From assembly GCF_048773025.1 (NCBI RefSeq), contig NC_133544.1, forward strand, positions 5,952,001-6,016,000: a stretch of DNA of 64,000 nt. The letters run 5' to 3'. The notes beneath the pieces were generated by a model, which saw only the letters and a list, made by a program, of their open reading frames with translations, did not search any database and was not told the DNA's origin. The position numbers and the translations under genes were made by a program. This DNA comes from Camelus bactrianus. Lineage: Eukaryota; Chordata; Mammalia; Artiodactyla; Camelidae. Positions 21,561-32,209 of the stretch are shown here, piece after piece. Position 1 is the stretch's first letter. Each line of letters opens with the position of its first letter.

Positions 21561-22329
21561 TGAATCTGCATTTTGCTACAACGCTGAGATAGAATAAATA
21601 AGGACATAGTTTAGACACCTTATGGTTTCCAAAGCGTTTATCTTTCTCGGTTTTAAAACAATCCTGAGAGATGGCTATGATTTCTCCATTATATTCACGG
21701 AGCAATGAGAATTTCAGTTGAAGATATACACAGAATAAACACTGTCACCTTCCCTTACTTCTGTGAACAAATGGGGAAGATGCAGAAGCACTAGGACAGC
21801 GTGCTGCACACACAGCAGTGCTCTGAAGCAAGCACGGGGGCCTCCGATACCAGACATGAAATATTTCCTGGAAAGAGGTCACTTGTGGTGCTTGGCGTGG
21901 TTGGAATCCCTGAGGCCCAAGGAGGTGCTGGGAAGAGTCCAGCCACAGATGTGAGGCTGGGTCACGGCTTTGAGTCCTAGAAGGGCTGGGACCACAACTG
22001 AGGTCTGGGTGTGGCTGAGGACTGCACTTCACCCATGAATCTGCAGTGAGGGCTGGAGATCTGCTACCTGACCCTCATGTCCAGAGTCTGCACTGCTGTC
22101 TGTCTACCCAGGGGTGGGTAGCTTAAGCCCTCGCTAGGGACCTGAGCAGTGCCTTTTGCCTGTGGCAAGGTCTGGAGCCACCAAAGACTGTCCTGAGATA
22201 AGTCCAGCCATGAGAGAAGGAAAGAAGGCTATGGAGGAAAAAGCACTTTGAAATAATAACAGAGGATTAGGACAGAAAAGGCAGTGATAACTTCCAAATA
22301 TAAGAATGTATTTTTTGAAAATAAAAAGT

Positions 22330-22861
22330 ACCTTAGAAGATGAGCTTAACAAAGGAAACCTCCAACGTTGTAACAGGACAGAGAGAGAACAAGCTAGAAG
22401 AGTTAAGAGCCAGACATGACCTGTCCAGAAGCCACAGCATCTGTCCAGTAGGAGTTCTAGGAGAAGAGACTGGGTGGGATGGAGCCCAGGACGTGTGTGC
22501 GGAGTGCTGAGGATGCGCTGCACGGACACTCCAATAACTGACTGATGTCCCCTAGAAAAACCTCCAAACACAGCAGATAAAGAGAAAACCTTACAAGATA
22601 TCAGAAGAAATAAAAAAAAAAGTGGATTTCCAACAAAAGAGTGGACACCACATTGACCTCAGCTTTCTTAGCAGCAGGACTAGATGCCAGAGTTATGATC
22701 CAGTAATGTATTCAAAAAGCAAAGAGCTTTCTGTGATGGATTCTTTACTCCTCCCATGTAGTTTTCAAGAGTGAGGATAATAGAAAAGAAAGAGATGTAA
22801 TGATATACACAGACTGGAAGCTGATCCCAGATCCTCTCTGGCAGAACAAGATGTCCTAGAG
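22330..22861 (+). mobile_element. Old L1M/HAL1-like LINE, ORF1-region fragment
   Basis: The A-rich sense text 'agataaagagaaaaccttac', 'aagatatcagaagaaata' and 'agcaggactagatgccagag' parallels the end of ORF1 in old L1s. The reading frame is lost. The same element seems to resume at 23176 and 23940 after later insertions. Confidence 0.5.
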
Positions 22862-23175
22862 TGGGGTCAACCCACCATGGCCAAATCCAGCCCACCACCT
22901 CATTTTGTATGGTCTGTGGGCTAAGAATGGATTTTATATTTTCAGATGATTGAAAAGAAATTGGAAGAAGAATAAGATTTTGTCACACATGCGAATGACA
23001 TGGAATTCAAGTTTCAGTGTCCATAAATAACACTTCCTGGAGCACAACCATGGTGTCTGCGGCTGCTTTCAAGCTACAGAGGCCGAGTTGAACAGTTGCA
23101 ACAGAGACCACATGGCTTCTAAAGCCCAAAATATTTACGATCTGGTCTTTTATAGAAAAGGTTTGCCCACCCTTC
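22862..23175 (-). mobile_element. hAT-Charlie nonautonomous DNA transposon inside old L1
   Basis: The left end 'tggggtcaacccaccatggc' and right end 'ggtttgcccacccttc' are decayed inverted repeats. The interior has 'caaatccagcccaccacctc', 'gttgaacagttgcaacagag' and 'aaatatttacgatctggtct'. It belongs to the same broad family as 19099-19309. No 8-bp duplication is convincing. Confidence 0.78.
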
Positions 23176-23570
23176 TTTAGCAAGAAAAAATAGGCACCCA
23201 GGAAAAAGGAATTGGCTGCAAGACATGAGAGCAAACAATCTCATTGATAAATATTATAAGAAATCTAAATAAATACTATTAGCTAACAATCAGAGCATAA
23301 TAATAATTCTCTTTAACATTTAAAATGTGTGGAAACAAGCTGAAACTACATTTCAGACAACAATGTGATGAGGTCAGGGGTTTTGGGAAAAAAAAAGCAA
23401 ACGATCTATGCAGACTGTCTTGCTTAGGACAGTGGAGATGGTGATGATATTTGTATTTTTCAGAAAAAAATTAATATGTACACTAAAATTTTTGAGACAT
23501 TGAAGAATAAAAAGATGTAAAATTTCTAAATTAGTAGGAGTAAAACAAACAAACAAAAGCATTAAAGAGG
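23176..23570 (+). mobile_element. Old L1M/HAL1-like LINE, middle fragment
   Basis: A-rich sequence whose wording fits the spacer after ORF1 in old L1/HAL1 elements ('ttctctttaacatttaaaat', 'gtgtggaaacaagctgaaac'). The assignment rests mainly on its position between two better-matched segments. Confidence 0.4.
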
Positions 23571-23579
23571 CCTCCATCA

Positions 23580-23929
23580 TCACTTACATGTGGAATCTGA
23601 AAAAGAGACATAAATGAGCTTATTTACAAAATGGAAACACACTCACAGACATAGAAAACAAACTGATGGTTACCAGGTGGGGAAAGGGGGTAGGAATAAA
23701 TCAAGAGTTGGGATTAGCAGATACAAACTACTGTATATAAAATAGATAAACAGCAAGTTTATACTGTGTAGCACAGGGAACTGTATTCAGTGTCTTGTAG
23801 GGACCCATAATGGAGAAGAATAGGAAATGAATGTATGTGTGTCCATGTATGACTGAAACATGGTGCTGTGCACCAGAAATCGGCACAACATTGTAAACTG
23901 ACTACATTTCAATTAAAAAAAAAAAAAAA
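23580..23929 (+). mobile_element. 5'-truncated young L1 3' end with perfect TSD
   Basis: The 350-bp insert is the sense cetartiodactyl L1 3' UTR: 'acatgtggaatctgaaaaag', 'cagacatagaaaacaaactg', 'ctgtgtagcacagggaactg', then 'gtaaactgactacatttcaa' and a run of 15 A. The perfect 9-bp duplication CCTCCATCA lies at 23571-23579 and 23930-23938. Low divergence marks it as much younger than the L1 around it. Confidence 0.93.
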
Positions 23930-23939
23930 CCTCCATCAA

Positions 23940-24265
23940 AAAAGAGAGAGAGGGGGAAAAATAATAAAGCAAACAAGGAGCATCATAGAAAGTATAACAA
24001 AGGCAGAAGTCAGCCCCATACTTGAGTAATTTCAATGCAGGACAAATTAAAACTCACCTAAAACGGACCCACCAAAATAGGACAAAATGCGTTTTACAAG
24101 AGATCTGGCTAAACAAATAGCTTCGAAGATTAATAAGATGGAAAAAGACATCCAGGCAAAACTCTCAGCTAAAGAAAGCCGGTAGATCAGTATTAACATT
24201 TGGAAAAAAAGGAATTAAAGGGGAAAAAAAGGACAGAGAAGATGCTACTTGACGAGAAAAGGGCT
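23940..24265 (+). mobile_element. Old L1M-like LINE, ORF1-ORF2 junction fragment
   Basis: 'gaagattaataagatggaaa', 'aagacatccaggcaaa' and 'gaaagccggtagatcagtat' parallel the ORF2 endonuclease start of old L1 ('ggatggaaaaagatataccatgc', 'agctggagtggct'). It would be the right part of the L1 begun at 22330. Confidence 0.5.
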
Positions 24266-24277
24266 CATTCGTAGCGG

Positions 24278-24362
24278 CACTCTTAAAAATGTGAAAACCG
24301 TTTTGGCTCTGCAGGCCTTACAGAAACAGCCTGATGGTCTGGATTTGACCACCTGCTCAAAG
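24278..24362 (-). mobile_element. hAT-Charlie DNA transposon fragment
   Basis: 'cttaaaaatgtgaaaaccgt', 'ttggctctgcaggccttaca' and 'gatggtctggatttgaccac' match one end of the same MER-type hAT family as the copies at 19099 and 22862. Confidence 0.6.
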
Positions 24363-24369
24363 TCGTCAC

Positions 24370-25270
24370 CGGGCTGCAAAGTCATAGAAGTTTCATTCTC
24401 TAGAAAGAAAGAAATTTAGGAGCGAGCAAGGGCGCCGGTGGGAAGGCAGGCGGAGAGGGAGAGACGCGTTTTTGCTCTGAGCACTGTCCCCACCGGGTGT
24501 TCAGCTGGGACGATCTCAGCGCAGCTCACAGAGAACGTGGGTCCTGCACCATGATCCACAGGGACAAGGGAAGAGCCTTGAAATTCTACTTTCTAATCCT
24601 CAGGATAAAGATTCACCCAGCTAGAATTTTTAGATGCAAGGAGGGTGTGGGTGATGGGTGCCCCTGCCTTTGAGTCCCAGCTCCGCTCCATCCCGGCCCT
24701 GTGCCTGCAGACACGGGATTTCCAAACCCCAAAGAGCACTTCCCTGCTCCTTGGCTATCTTTTTGCTGCTGGTCCCTAATTGTGCTGTGGCTGTGGTTTG
24801 CATGATAGCTATTTTGGGAGCAGAGGGGAGGATTAGATTTAGTACATGATCAATTCTTATAAACTTCCGTGTGTACCAAACGTAAAAGATTGGCGTTTCC
24901 TGTCTGCTGGGTGTACACATTTTCCGCATCTGTCAGGATTTCTGTCAGTGATACCACACCTGTACATAGGTGTGCTGGACATCAGCAGTTCGACAGAGAT
25001 ATTCAGCTCTGCTGTGTATTTTACTTGTCCTACATCTGTTTAATCATTGCTTTCTTTAGATATGTTAAAGAAGCTGATTTGGGTCAGGGACTTATCCTTT
25101 TTCCCCGGGAAGTGCAATCGAGCTTTTTGTTTTTGTAACTTGGGAGTTATATTATTAGGTGCTAGGAGAAAAAAAAAAAAGAATTTTCTTTCCTCCCAAG
25201 ATCCAATCCCCGTACCTTCCTATTGGAACCCCTACATTGTTGGAAGGAGAAAAGCACCTAACTTAGCAAT
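24370..25270. other. No recognised gene or repeat
   Basis: Unclassified sequence. The overlapping frames at 24846-25406 are not supported as coding: they have no conserved motif and the last runs into the L1 that follows. Confidence 0.45.
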
Positions 25271-25279
25271 AGTATTTCC

Positions 25280-26068
25280 CCCAAAACAGAAAACAAGAAG
25301 TGTTGGTGAAGATGTGGGGAAATTGGAATCCTTGAGCATTGCTGGTGGGAATGTGAAATGGTACAGCCTCTGTGGAAAACAGAATGTCAGTTACTCAGCA
25401 AGGTAAATGTAGACTCACCATAAGATGCAGCAATTCCACTTCCAGGTCTGTACCCAGAAGAACCGAAGGAAGGTTCTTGGACAGATGAGTCTTGTACATG
25501 TTCAGTGTTGATGTTCAAGTTCAGTGTTGTGCAGATCAGTGTTGACATAATGTACACTCTTGTACATCAGTGTTCATAGCAGCCTTATTCACAACAGCTG
25601 AATGTGGAAACAACCAAATATCCATCAACAGATGAATGGGTAAACAAAATGAAATAATAGTCTATCTCTAGGATGGAATATTATTCAGCCTTTAAAAAGG
25701 GTGACATTCTGACACATGATAAAACATGGATGATCCTTAATGACATTATGCTGAGTGAAATAAACCAGATATAAAATGACAAATATACAGGATTCCACTC
25801 AAATGAGCCACCAAGAATAGGCGCATTTGTAGAGACAGAGAATAGAGCAGTGATTTCCAGGGGCAGAGGGGTGGAGGACATGGAGGTTAGTGTTAAATGG
25901 GGACAGTGTTTTTTGTTTGGGATGATGTTAAAGTCCTGCAGATGGATGCTGGTGATGGTGGCACAACATGGTGAAGGTACTTAATGCCATTGAATTGTAT
26001 GCTTATAAATGATCAAAATGGTAAATGTTATGTTATGTCTATTTCACCAGAATAAAAATAATATAAAA
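25280..26068 (+). mobile_element. Old L1 LINE: ORF2 tail and 3' UTR
   Basis: The sense text follows the L1 end: 'tgttggtgaagatgtgggga', 'cattgctggtgggaatgtga', 'gttcatagcagccttattca', 'gatgaatgggtaaacaaaat', 'ggaatattattcagcctta'-like text, then 3' UTR 'gcagatggatgctggtgatg' and 'aatgttatgttatgtctatt' with an A-rich end near 26068. It is an L1M-type copy and its frame is lost. A local repeat expansion lies at 25491-25574. Confidence 0.88.
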
Positions 26069-26089
26069 TCATATTTCCCACCATCTTGG

Positions 26090-27245
26090 CCAATAGGATG
26101 TAGGCAAAGGTAGTCGGATGAGGCTTCGAGGAGGGGCCCACTCCCGGGCTTTGTCTGTCCTTTCCTGTCTGTCTTTCCTTCTGTCTCTGTGCACATCCCC
26201 CTGGAGTGAGGGGCCGCCGCTTGGGACCCCTGTGTGTTTCCCCCTGCAGAGCTCGTGGCAGGACATCCAGGTGTTCACTTGGCTCAGGAGTCCTGGACCA
26301 GACTCTGACATGAGGGACATGTGGAGGGTTGACTCAGCTCTGCCTTCCCTTTGTCAGAACTCCTTCATCGTGCCCCGATCTCATGATGTGGCTTCCCTGG
26401 AATGCAGCAGGGGCAGTGGCACGTTAGAGAATTAATTGCATTCAGCTTTAAGGCCTGGGACTAATTGATACGCAGCTCTAAGTGCAGTGCCTGGACACGC
26501 GGTATCGCAGGGCTGCTGTGGGGAGTGACCCCTCCTGTGACCACTTTACTTCTTCGTGACTTTCTCCTGGACCCTCCCCAGCATCACACTCCTGTTGAGG
26601 GATCATTAACCCCAGGGGCCGTTTTGCAGCCCCAGATGACACACCTCTTAACAGACAGAGCTGAGAGCCAGACGAGGATCAGTCAGCTTTGAGTGTTTTT
26701 CTTTCTAAATCTGTTCCTCTCATCCAAAAAAAAAAAAAGCAAAAAAAAACCCATCTACACTCGTTCTTAGAATTCTGCTCTTTTGTCCCCAAAGGATGGC
26801 TTAGAGGCTTATTCTTGTCAGAGGAAGAAGGATGGAAGGTGTGCATCTTTTTCAGAGGGAACTTGTGCCTGCTCAAAAGCTTCCCAACTGGTGCAAGTTT
26901 GGGGTGGCAGGCTCTCTGCTTGCTCCTAAAGTCAGCCCGTTTCCTAATATCCGGCCCCGTCCTCCATGGGAGGTTCCAGATTCTACCAAAGAGCAGGGAC
27001 CTTTTGTTTGCAATTTTGGGTGCCCCTCAAATCACAAAGCTCTGGTCCCCTTTCTTCTCTCCTTTTTCATTGCCTGGATGAATCTTAATTGCCACCTGAA
27101 ATTCTCTAACAAATCATCAGTAATGAGATCTGCATTCATTGGAGAAAACAGTTCTGTTCGGAGCACTGTGCTATTCACGGGGAATTGTGAAAACAAAGTC
27201 TTCGTTCTTCACCAGCTCACAGTCTGGTAGAAAGTGTGATATATA
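26090..27245. other. No recognised gene; unclassified sequence
   Basis: Nothing here supports a gene. A-rich runs at 26727-26750 are low complexity. The end (27130-27245) resembles the unnamed mammal-wide repeat seen at 56880. Confidence 0.45.
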
Positions 27246-27254
27246 AACACATAG

Positions 27255-27430
27255 TGATGATTAATATTTATTAGAGGCTTACTATTACATACGTTGTCAT
27301 TTAATCCTTTACACGGTAACCTCATTTAATCCTCAAATCAAACCACTGTACAAGGAACGTGTTATTATCAGCCCATTTTGGGGATGTGGGGGTTTCAGAT
27401 GAGAAAGGAGGAGGTACAGATGGATCCCTC
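27255..27430 (-). repeat. MIR-family remnant
   Basis: 'gtcatttaatcctttacacg', 'ctcatttaatcctcaaatca' and 'gtgttattatcagcccattt' follow the reverse complement of MIR/MIR-like cores (tcatttaatcctcacaac ... tattatccccatttt). Confidence 0.58.
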
Positions 27431-28159
27431 CCTGATCCTGGGATGGCAAAAGCCACACTCCTACAGTAGGTGATGAGACCACTTGCATTAGGATGTAAAG
27501 CTTGCCTAATTAAAGGATGAAGGAGGGTGGTCTAGATTGTACCAGTGACATTTTAGGGCAGGCTGCTTAGAGTAAACTAAACTAAATTTTTAGGATGAAT
27601 CACAATTCACCAGGGAGAGGACAGGGGAAGCAAAGATCCGCAGTCCCAGTGCACCTTGGCGTGTTACACAGGTGCAAATAGCTTAGCATCGCTAATACTG
27701 TTAGCAAATTTGGGGGGCAAGTGGGGTGCAGGGAGCAAGGGTGGGCCCAAGTTGAGGGTGGCATGCAAGGGGACCAGGTCATGGGCACCTTGCTAAAGGG
27801 CTTGGGCATCTTCCTATGGGAGATGGAAGATGCAGACATGTTTCAGCAGGGGCTGGTGGGATGGCCAACCCACGTGACACCATTTCATGGGGCTGGGCAC
27901 ATAGTAGGTGCTCAATTCCTGCCTGTAAAACAAACCGATTTGCTCTGGAGCCATCTCTGAGTTTTCAGTTTTGATTGTTCATTAACACAAAGAACGAAAC
28001 TGCAGTAAAAGCCAACAATATGTCTATTCCATGCCCATGTCTGTTTTAGACCATTCACGGAATAATTATTGGGGTGGCTAACAATGGATGATTTATTATA
28101 AATATCAGCTTTGCTGCTTGTTAATTCAGAACCAAGATATTTGCCCATTTCCATCCCAA

Positions 28160-28425
28160 AGGGAGAAATCTAGTTAGTTTGTTCCCCATATTATAACTAT
28201 GAAATTAAATTAAATGAACTGAATGAAATGCATGGGGGTAAATAAACTATTTAATTTAATTCAAACGATGAGAATAATACTGAATACGTCTATAGTTGGC
28301 TAAATAAACCAATTAACTGTTTTCTCTTTAGATAGCACGTGCTAATAGTGCAGACACGACAAAAGGGAAAAAAAAAAAAAGGATAAAAGAAAAATAACTT
28401 GTCTTAATTAGATGCCATCCAATTG
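28160..28425. promoter_or_regulatory. AT-rich nonrepetitive block with inverted repeat
   Basis: This AT-rich stretch has no recognised repeat homology and contains several AATTAA/TTAATT homeodomain-like cores. A 13-bp perfect inverted repeat pairs 28203-28215 with 28249-28261 across a 33-nt spacer. It could be a conserved noncoding element or plain AT-rich DNA. Confidence 0.3.
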
Positions 28426-28644
28426 GGTCTTGGGCCACCGTCCTGGCTTTCGGCTCTCTCACCACCTTGGTTGGTCCTGACATTGGCTTCAGGTGTGTCT
28501 CTTTCTTGCCTTCCAGGTTTTTATCACTAAGTGAGAGAAATAAGCTGATGGCGTTGAAGACAAGGTGGCTTCATTCCTCTAGCACACGCCTGGAGAATGA
28601 CACTTCATGAGGAGGGTGAGCACAACCAGATGCATTGATGCTGA

Positions 28645-28840
28645 AAGGGTTTCGGGTTTCGGGCTCCGGGGTCGAGTGGACCTAGGCTTCAGTTCATGGC
28701 TAGGTGGTCTTAGGCAGGTTACACAGCCTCAGTCTCCTCATCTCTAAAATGGGAACAGTAACAGTGACCATTTCCTGTGACGGTGCTGAGCATTAAGCGA
28801 GGCAGTGATGTAAGACATAGGCCAGTGGCAGGTGCGTGAA
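28645..28840 (+). repeat. MIR SINE
   Basis: A nearly complete sense MIR: 'ggtcttaggcaggttacaca', 'gcctcagtctcctcatctct', 'aaaatgggaacagtaacagt', 'tgctgagcattaagcgaggc' and 'aggccagtggcaggtgcgtg'. Confidence 0.72.
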
Positions 28841-28954
28841 CGCCGCGTGGCTGGCTGTGCTTCCCGCTGGCCTGGGCTTTAACCTGCCTGGGACTGTGGA
28901 GATGCCTTGTTCTGAGAGTCAGGAGAACTAAATTCTTTCAACGCCTGTTTCCTG

Positions 28955-29184
28955 TTTTTTTAAATCTAGTTTTTTATTGATGTGTAGTTGATTTACAATG
29001 TTAGATTCAGATGTACAGCAAAGCGATTCAGTTATATATATATATGTTTATACACACATATATATTTTCAGATTTTTTTCCATTATGGATTATTACAAGG
29101 TATTCAATATAGTTCCCTGTGCTATACAGTAGATCCTTGTGGCTTGTCTATTTTATATATAGTAGGGTGTGTCTGTTAATCCCA
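28955..29184 (-). mobile_element. L1 3' end, sense (minus-strand) half of an inverted insertion
   Basis: After a T run at 28955-28961, the plus strand reads as the reverse complement of the L1 3' UTR ('gtagttgatttacaatgtta', 'cagcaaagcgattcagttat', 'gttccctgtgctatacagta', 'gtctgttaatccca'). A (TA)n stretch lies at 29034-29045. It ends where the oppositely oriented half begins. Confidence 0.9.
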
Positions 29185-29316
29185 ATGATATCACTTATAT
29201 GAGAATCTAAAAAACATATAAATTTTATATACAAACCAGAAATAGACTCACGGGCCTAGAAAACAAACTATAGTTACCAAAGGGGAAAGGTGGGGGTGAG
29301 ATAAATCAGGAGTTTG
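29185..29316 (+). mobile_element. L1 3' UTR, inverted half (twin-priming product)
   Basis: This piece reads in the opposite direction to its neighbour: 'gatatcacttatatgagaat', 'agactcacgggcctagaaaa', 'ggtgggggtgagataaatca', 'ggagtttg'. In L1 consensus order its last words ('aggagtttg') sit directly upstream of the first words of the minus-strand half ('ggattaacag'). The two are therefore one L1 copy with a 5' inversion. Confidence 0.88.
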
Positions 29317-29799
29317 TGATCAACCACTGTTTCTTGAGCACCTACTGTGTGCCTGGCTTTTGACTCAAGATAGAGGGGGTGGCAGGTGGATGAATGAGAC
29401 CCCCAGGGCTGCCCTCCAGGATCCTATAGTCTAGCAAATGAGTCGAGGATGGGTCTAAACACATCACAGAATTGGAATTTGGCAAGGACCTGCTGAATGG
29501 GGGTTCAGAGGTTAGCCAGGCTCTGATTAATGTCTTGGCTTGAGAAGTCACTGGTGGTGAGGGTCTCAGGAAGCTGGGATGTATTCTCTGGCTATAGTTT
29601 GAAGCCCGACAAAGCCAGTTCCTGCCCCTACCTGATATAGATTCTCGGTGAACTGAAGTCATTTCAGGGTAGGCTCGGGGGAGAGGGGATGAGGGCTTCT
29701 TCAGGTTGGCCCAGAGGTCAGGATCAGCAGAGAGGTGAGAAAGAAAAGATATGCCACCAGCAGAGGCAACTGGGACCTGTGTTGGGATCCCAGTCCAGT

Positions 29800-29890
29800 C
29801 CCAGCAAGGCGCAAGAGCTTTTCCCTGCTGGGGCCTCAGTTTCCACATCTGTGAAGTGGGTGCAGGTGGGAGATGTTTGCCTCCAGTTCT
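29800..29890 (+). repeat. MIR core remnant
   Basis: 'ggcctcagtttccacatctg' followed by 'tgaagtgggtgcagg' matches the MIR core. Little of the head or tail survives. Confidence 0.45.
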
Positions 29891-29969
29891 GAGACCCTTT
29901 AGGGAGAAATTCTTGAGCTATGAGGGCAGCTGTGTTCTCCAGAGAGAGGAAATTAGCTATGCATTCTTT

Positions 29970-30480
29970 GGACCCGACTTTGTGAGCACCGGCTGCTGCA
30001 TGGACTGAAGTTGGTGTTGGGTAGAGCGAGGCTGAGCCCAGAAGCCTGCAGTCCAGTGGGTCACAGAGAAACACATCAATACTCATGGAAGATGGACAAG
30101 TGCCAAAGTGTAGAGCACTGGGCCGGGGGCAGTAACCGTGATGGAAATGGTACCCAAGCCAGCCTCAGGCAAATCAGCAAACACTTTCTGGAGGAGCTGG
30201 AGCCTCCTATGAGTCAGGAAAGACACACACAGATCAAGGGGGTGGAAAGTGTGATGTTGCCTGGTGTACAGTCTAAGCTTTTCAGTGTGGCTGGAATTGA
30301 AAGATGCGAGGACATAGAGAGAGGCCAGGTCCAGATCAGGAAGGCAGTCTGAGTTTTGCTAAGGAACTGGGACTGGGTCCTCTGGATAAAAGGTGACCTT
30401 AAGGGTGAGTAGAAATTGTAGTGTTGCAGAAAAGGAATTGAGAAAACTTGAGAGAACATCTTAAGGAGGCTAGGAATGCA
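29970..30480 (+). repeat. Ancient mammal-wide repeat, family not named
   Basis: Purine-rich text such as 'agagaggccaggtccagatc', 'ggaaggcagtctgagttttg' and 'gctaaggaactgggactggg' recalls a widespread old repeat about 'gggccttgtaggcc...gactttatcctgagg'. I cannot assign a family. Confidence 0.35.
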
Positions 30481-31315
30481 GGAGAGGGAACAGTGGCCCT
30501 ACTTTCTGTCTTGAGCAACTGGGGGTGGGTGGAGGTACCCAAACCACAGGGGGCAGAAATCGAAGGAGGTGAAAGCGGCTGATTTGGAGCTGCAGGCGTG
30601 AGGAGCTGGGAAGCTTCCAGAAGAGAAGAGGGCAAGCCGTAGGTCCAGAGCTCAGAGAGAGAGAGGCTTCAAGATGGCTTCAATTTGGATGCTAAGATGG
30701 CCCAAAAATAGCAAGAAAGGAGGGGCACAGAACCAATGGCATTTGGTGCTTCACTGGAAGATGAGCAAGCCCTCTCTCCCTCTCCCCACCCTCTGCTGTG
30801 ATCTGGCCACCCCCAAGCGGCTCCAGTCCTCCAGCCTTGGAGAGAGAAGGGCAGCTCGGGGTCTGTTCCCCTCGCTCGGTTTTAATCTCCGTCTTTAAAC
30901 AGAGAAGAAAATCACTAACAGGTGAGGAGACAGCATTTGACTGAAACCTGATAATCCTTCCCCCAAGTGCCCTATGGACACGTTGTTCTTTCCCCAAGCT
31001 CCCTTAATTCCACGTGGCTGTTAATGACAGCGTGTGGAGTGAGCTTCTCCAGAAGAGCCCATCTGATCTCCGGAATGCCAACACACGACGTTGTGTGGGT
31101 TCTGCCAAGGGTCCCAGAGTGCCCCGCGGCTGCAGCTGCCGGGCGTCCTCCCGGGGAGGGAGGACAAGGGGGTGTGGGAGTCTGGGCCACCCCAGGAGGG
31201 TAGCGAAGGGCACTTCGCCCATCGACGCCCGACACCTCTTCTCCCCTGTGCATTTGCTGAGACGTTACTGCGTGTTTTTGGTCTCTTTGCTTTTGTTTTA
31301 AATCAGGGAATTTCT

Positions 31316-32187
31316 CTTTTTTAAAGTTTTATTAAAGTAGAGTTGATACACAATGTTGTGTTAGTTTCTGGTGTACAGCAAAGTGATTTGGTGATACATG
31401 TATATGTATTCTTTTTTCATGTTCTTTTTTGTTATAGGTTATCACAAGATACTGAATATAGTTCCCTGTGCTGTACTGTAGGACCTTGTTGTTTATCTAT
31501 TTTATTTACAGTAGTTCGTATTTGTTAATCCCAAACTCCTAATTTATCCCTCCCCACCGCCTTCCCTTTGGTAACCACAAGTTTGTTTTCTATGTCTGTG
31601 AGTCTGTTTCTGTTTTGTAAATAAGTTCATTTGTCTTATTTTTTTAGATTCCACGTATCAGTGATGTCATGTGATATTTGTCTTTCCTCTGTCTGACTTA
31701 CTTCACTTCGTATGATAATCTCTAGGCCCACCCATGTTGCTGCAAACGGCAAAATTTCATTCTCTTTTATGGCTGGGTAGAATTTCACTGAATATATATA
31801 CCACATCTTCTTTATCTGTCATTTGTTGATGGACATTTGGGTGCTTCCATGTCTTGGTGATTGTAAATAGTGCTGCTATAAACAGTGGGGTGCATTATCT
31901 TTTTGAATTCGAGTTTTCTCCAGATATATGCCCAGGAATGGGAAATCTATTTTTGGTTTTTTAAGGAATCTCATACTGTTTTCCATAGTAGTTGCACCAA
32001 ATTACATTTCCACCAGCAGTGTAGGAGGGTTCCCTTTTCTCCACACGCTCTCCAGCATTTACTGTTTGTGGACTTCTGAATGATGGCCATTCTGACTGGT
32101 GTGAGGTGACACCTCATTGTAGTTTTGATTTACATTTCTCTGATAATTAGCGATGTTGAGCATCTTTTCACGTGCCTGTTGGCCATC
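31316..32187 (-). mobile_element. 872-bp 5'-truncated L1 with perfect 15-bp TSD
   Basis: The plus strand is the reverse complement of an L1 3' UTR and ORF2 tail: T-rich start, 'gttgatacacaatgttgtgt', 'cagcaaagtgatttggtgat', 'cccatgttgctgcaaacggc', 'catttgttgatggacatttg', 'ttccaccagcagtgtaggag', 'tctgactggtgtgaggtgac'. AATCAGGGAATTTCT occurs at 31301-31315 and again at 32188-32202. The ORF2 part is decayed. It is a clear target-primed insertion. Confidence 0.96.
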
Positions 32188-32209
32188 AATCAGGGAATTT
32201 CTGACTCTT

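Noticed and set aside
29342-29848. 168-codon minus-strand frame
   Set aside because: It spans a MIR-like core and repeat-derived text and has no protein family signal.
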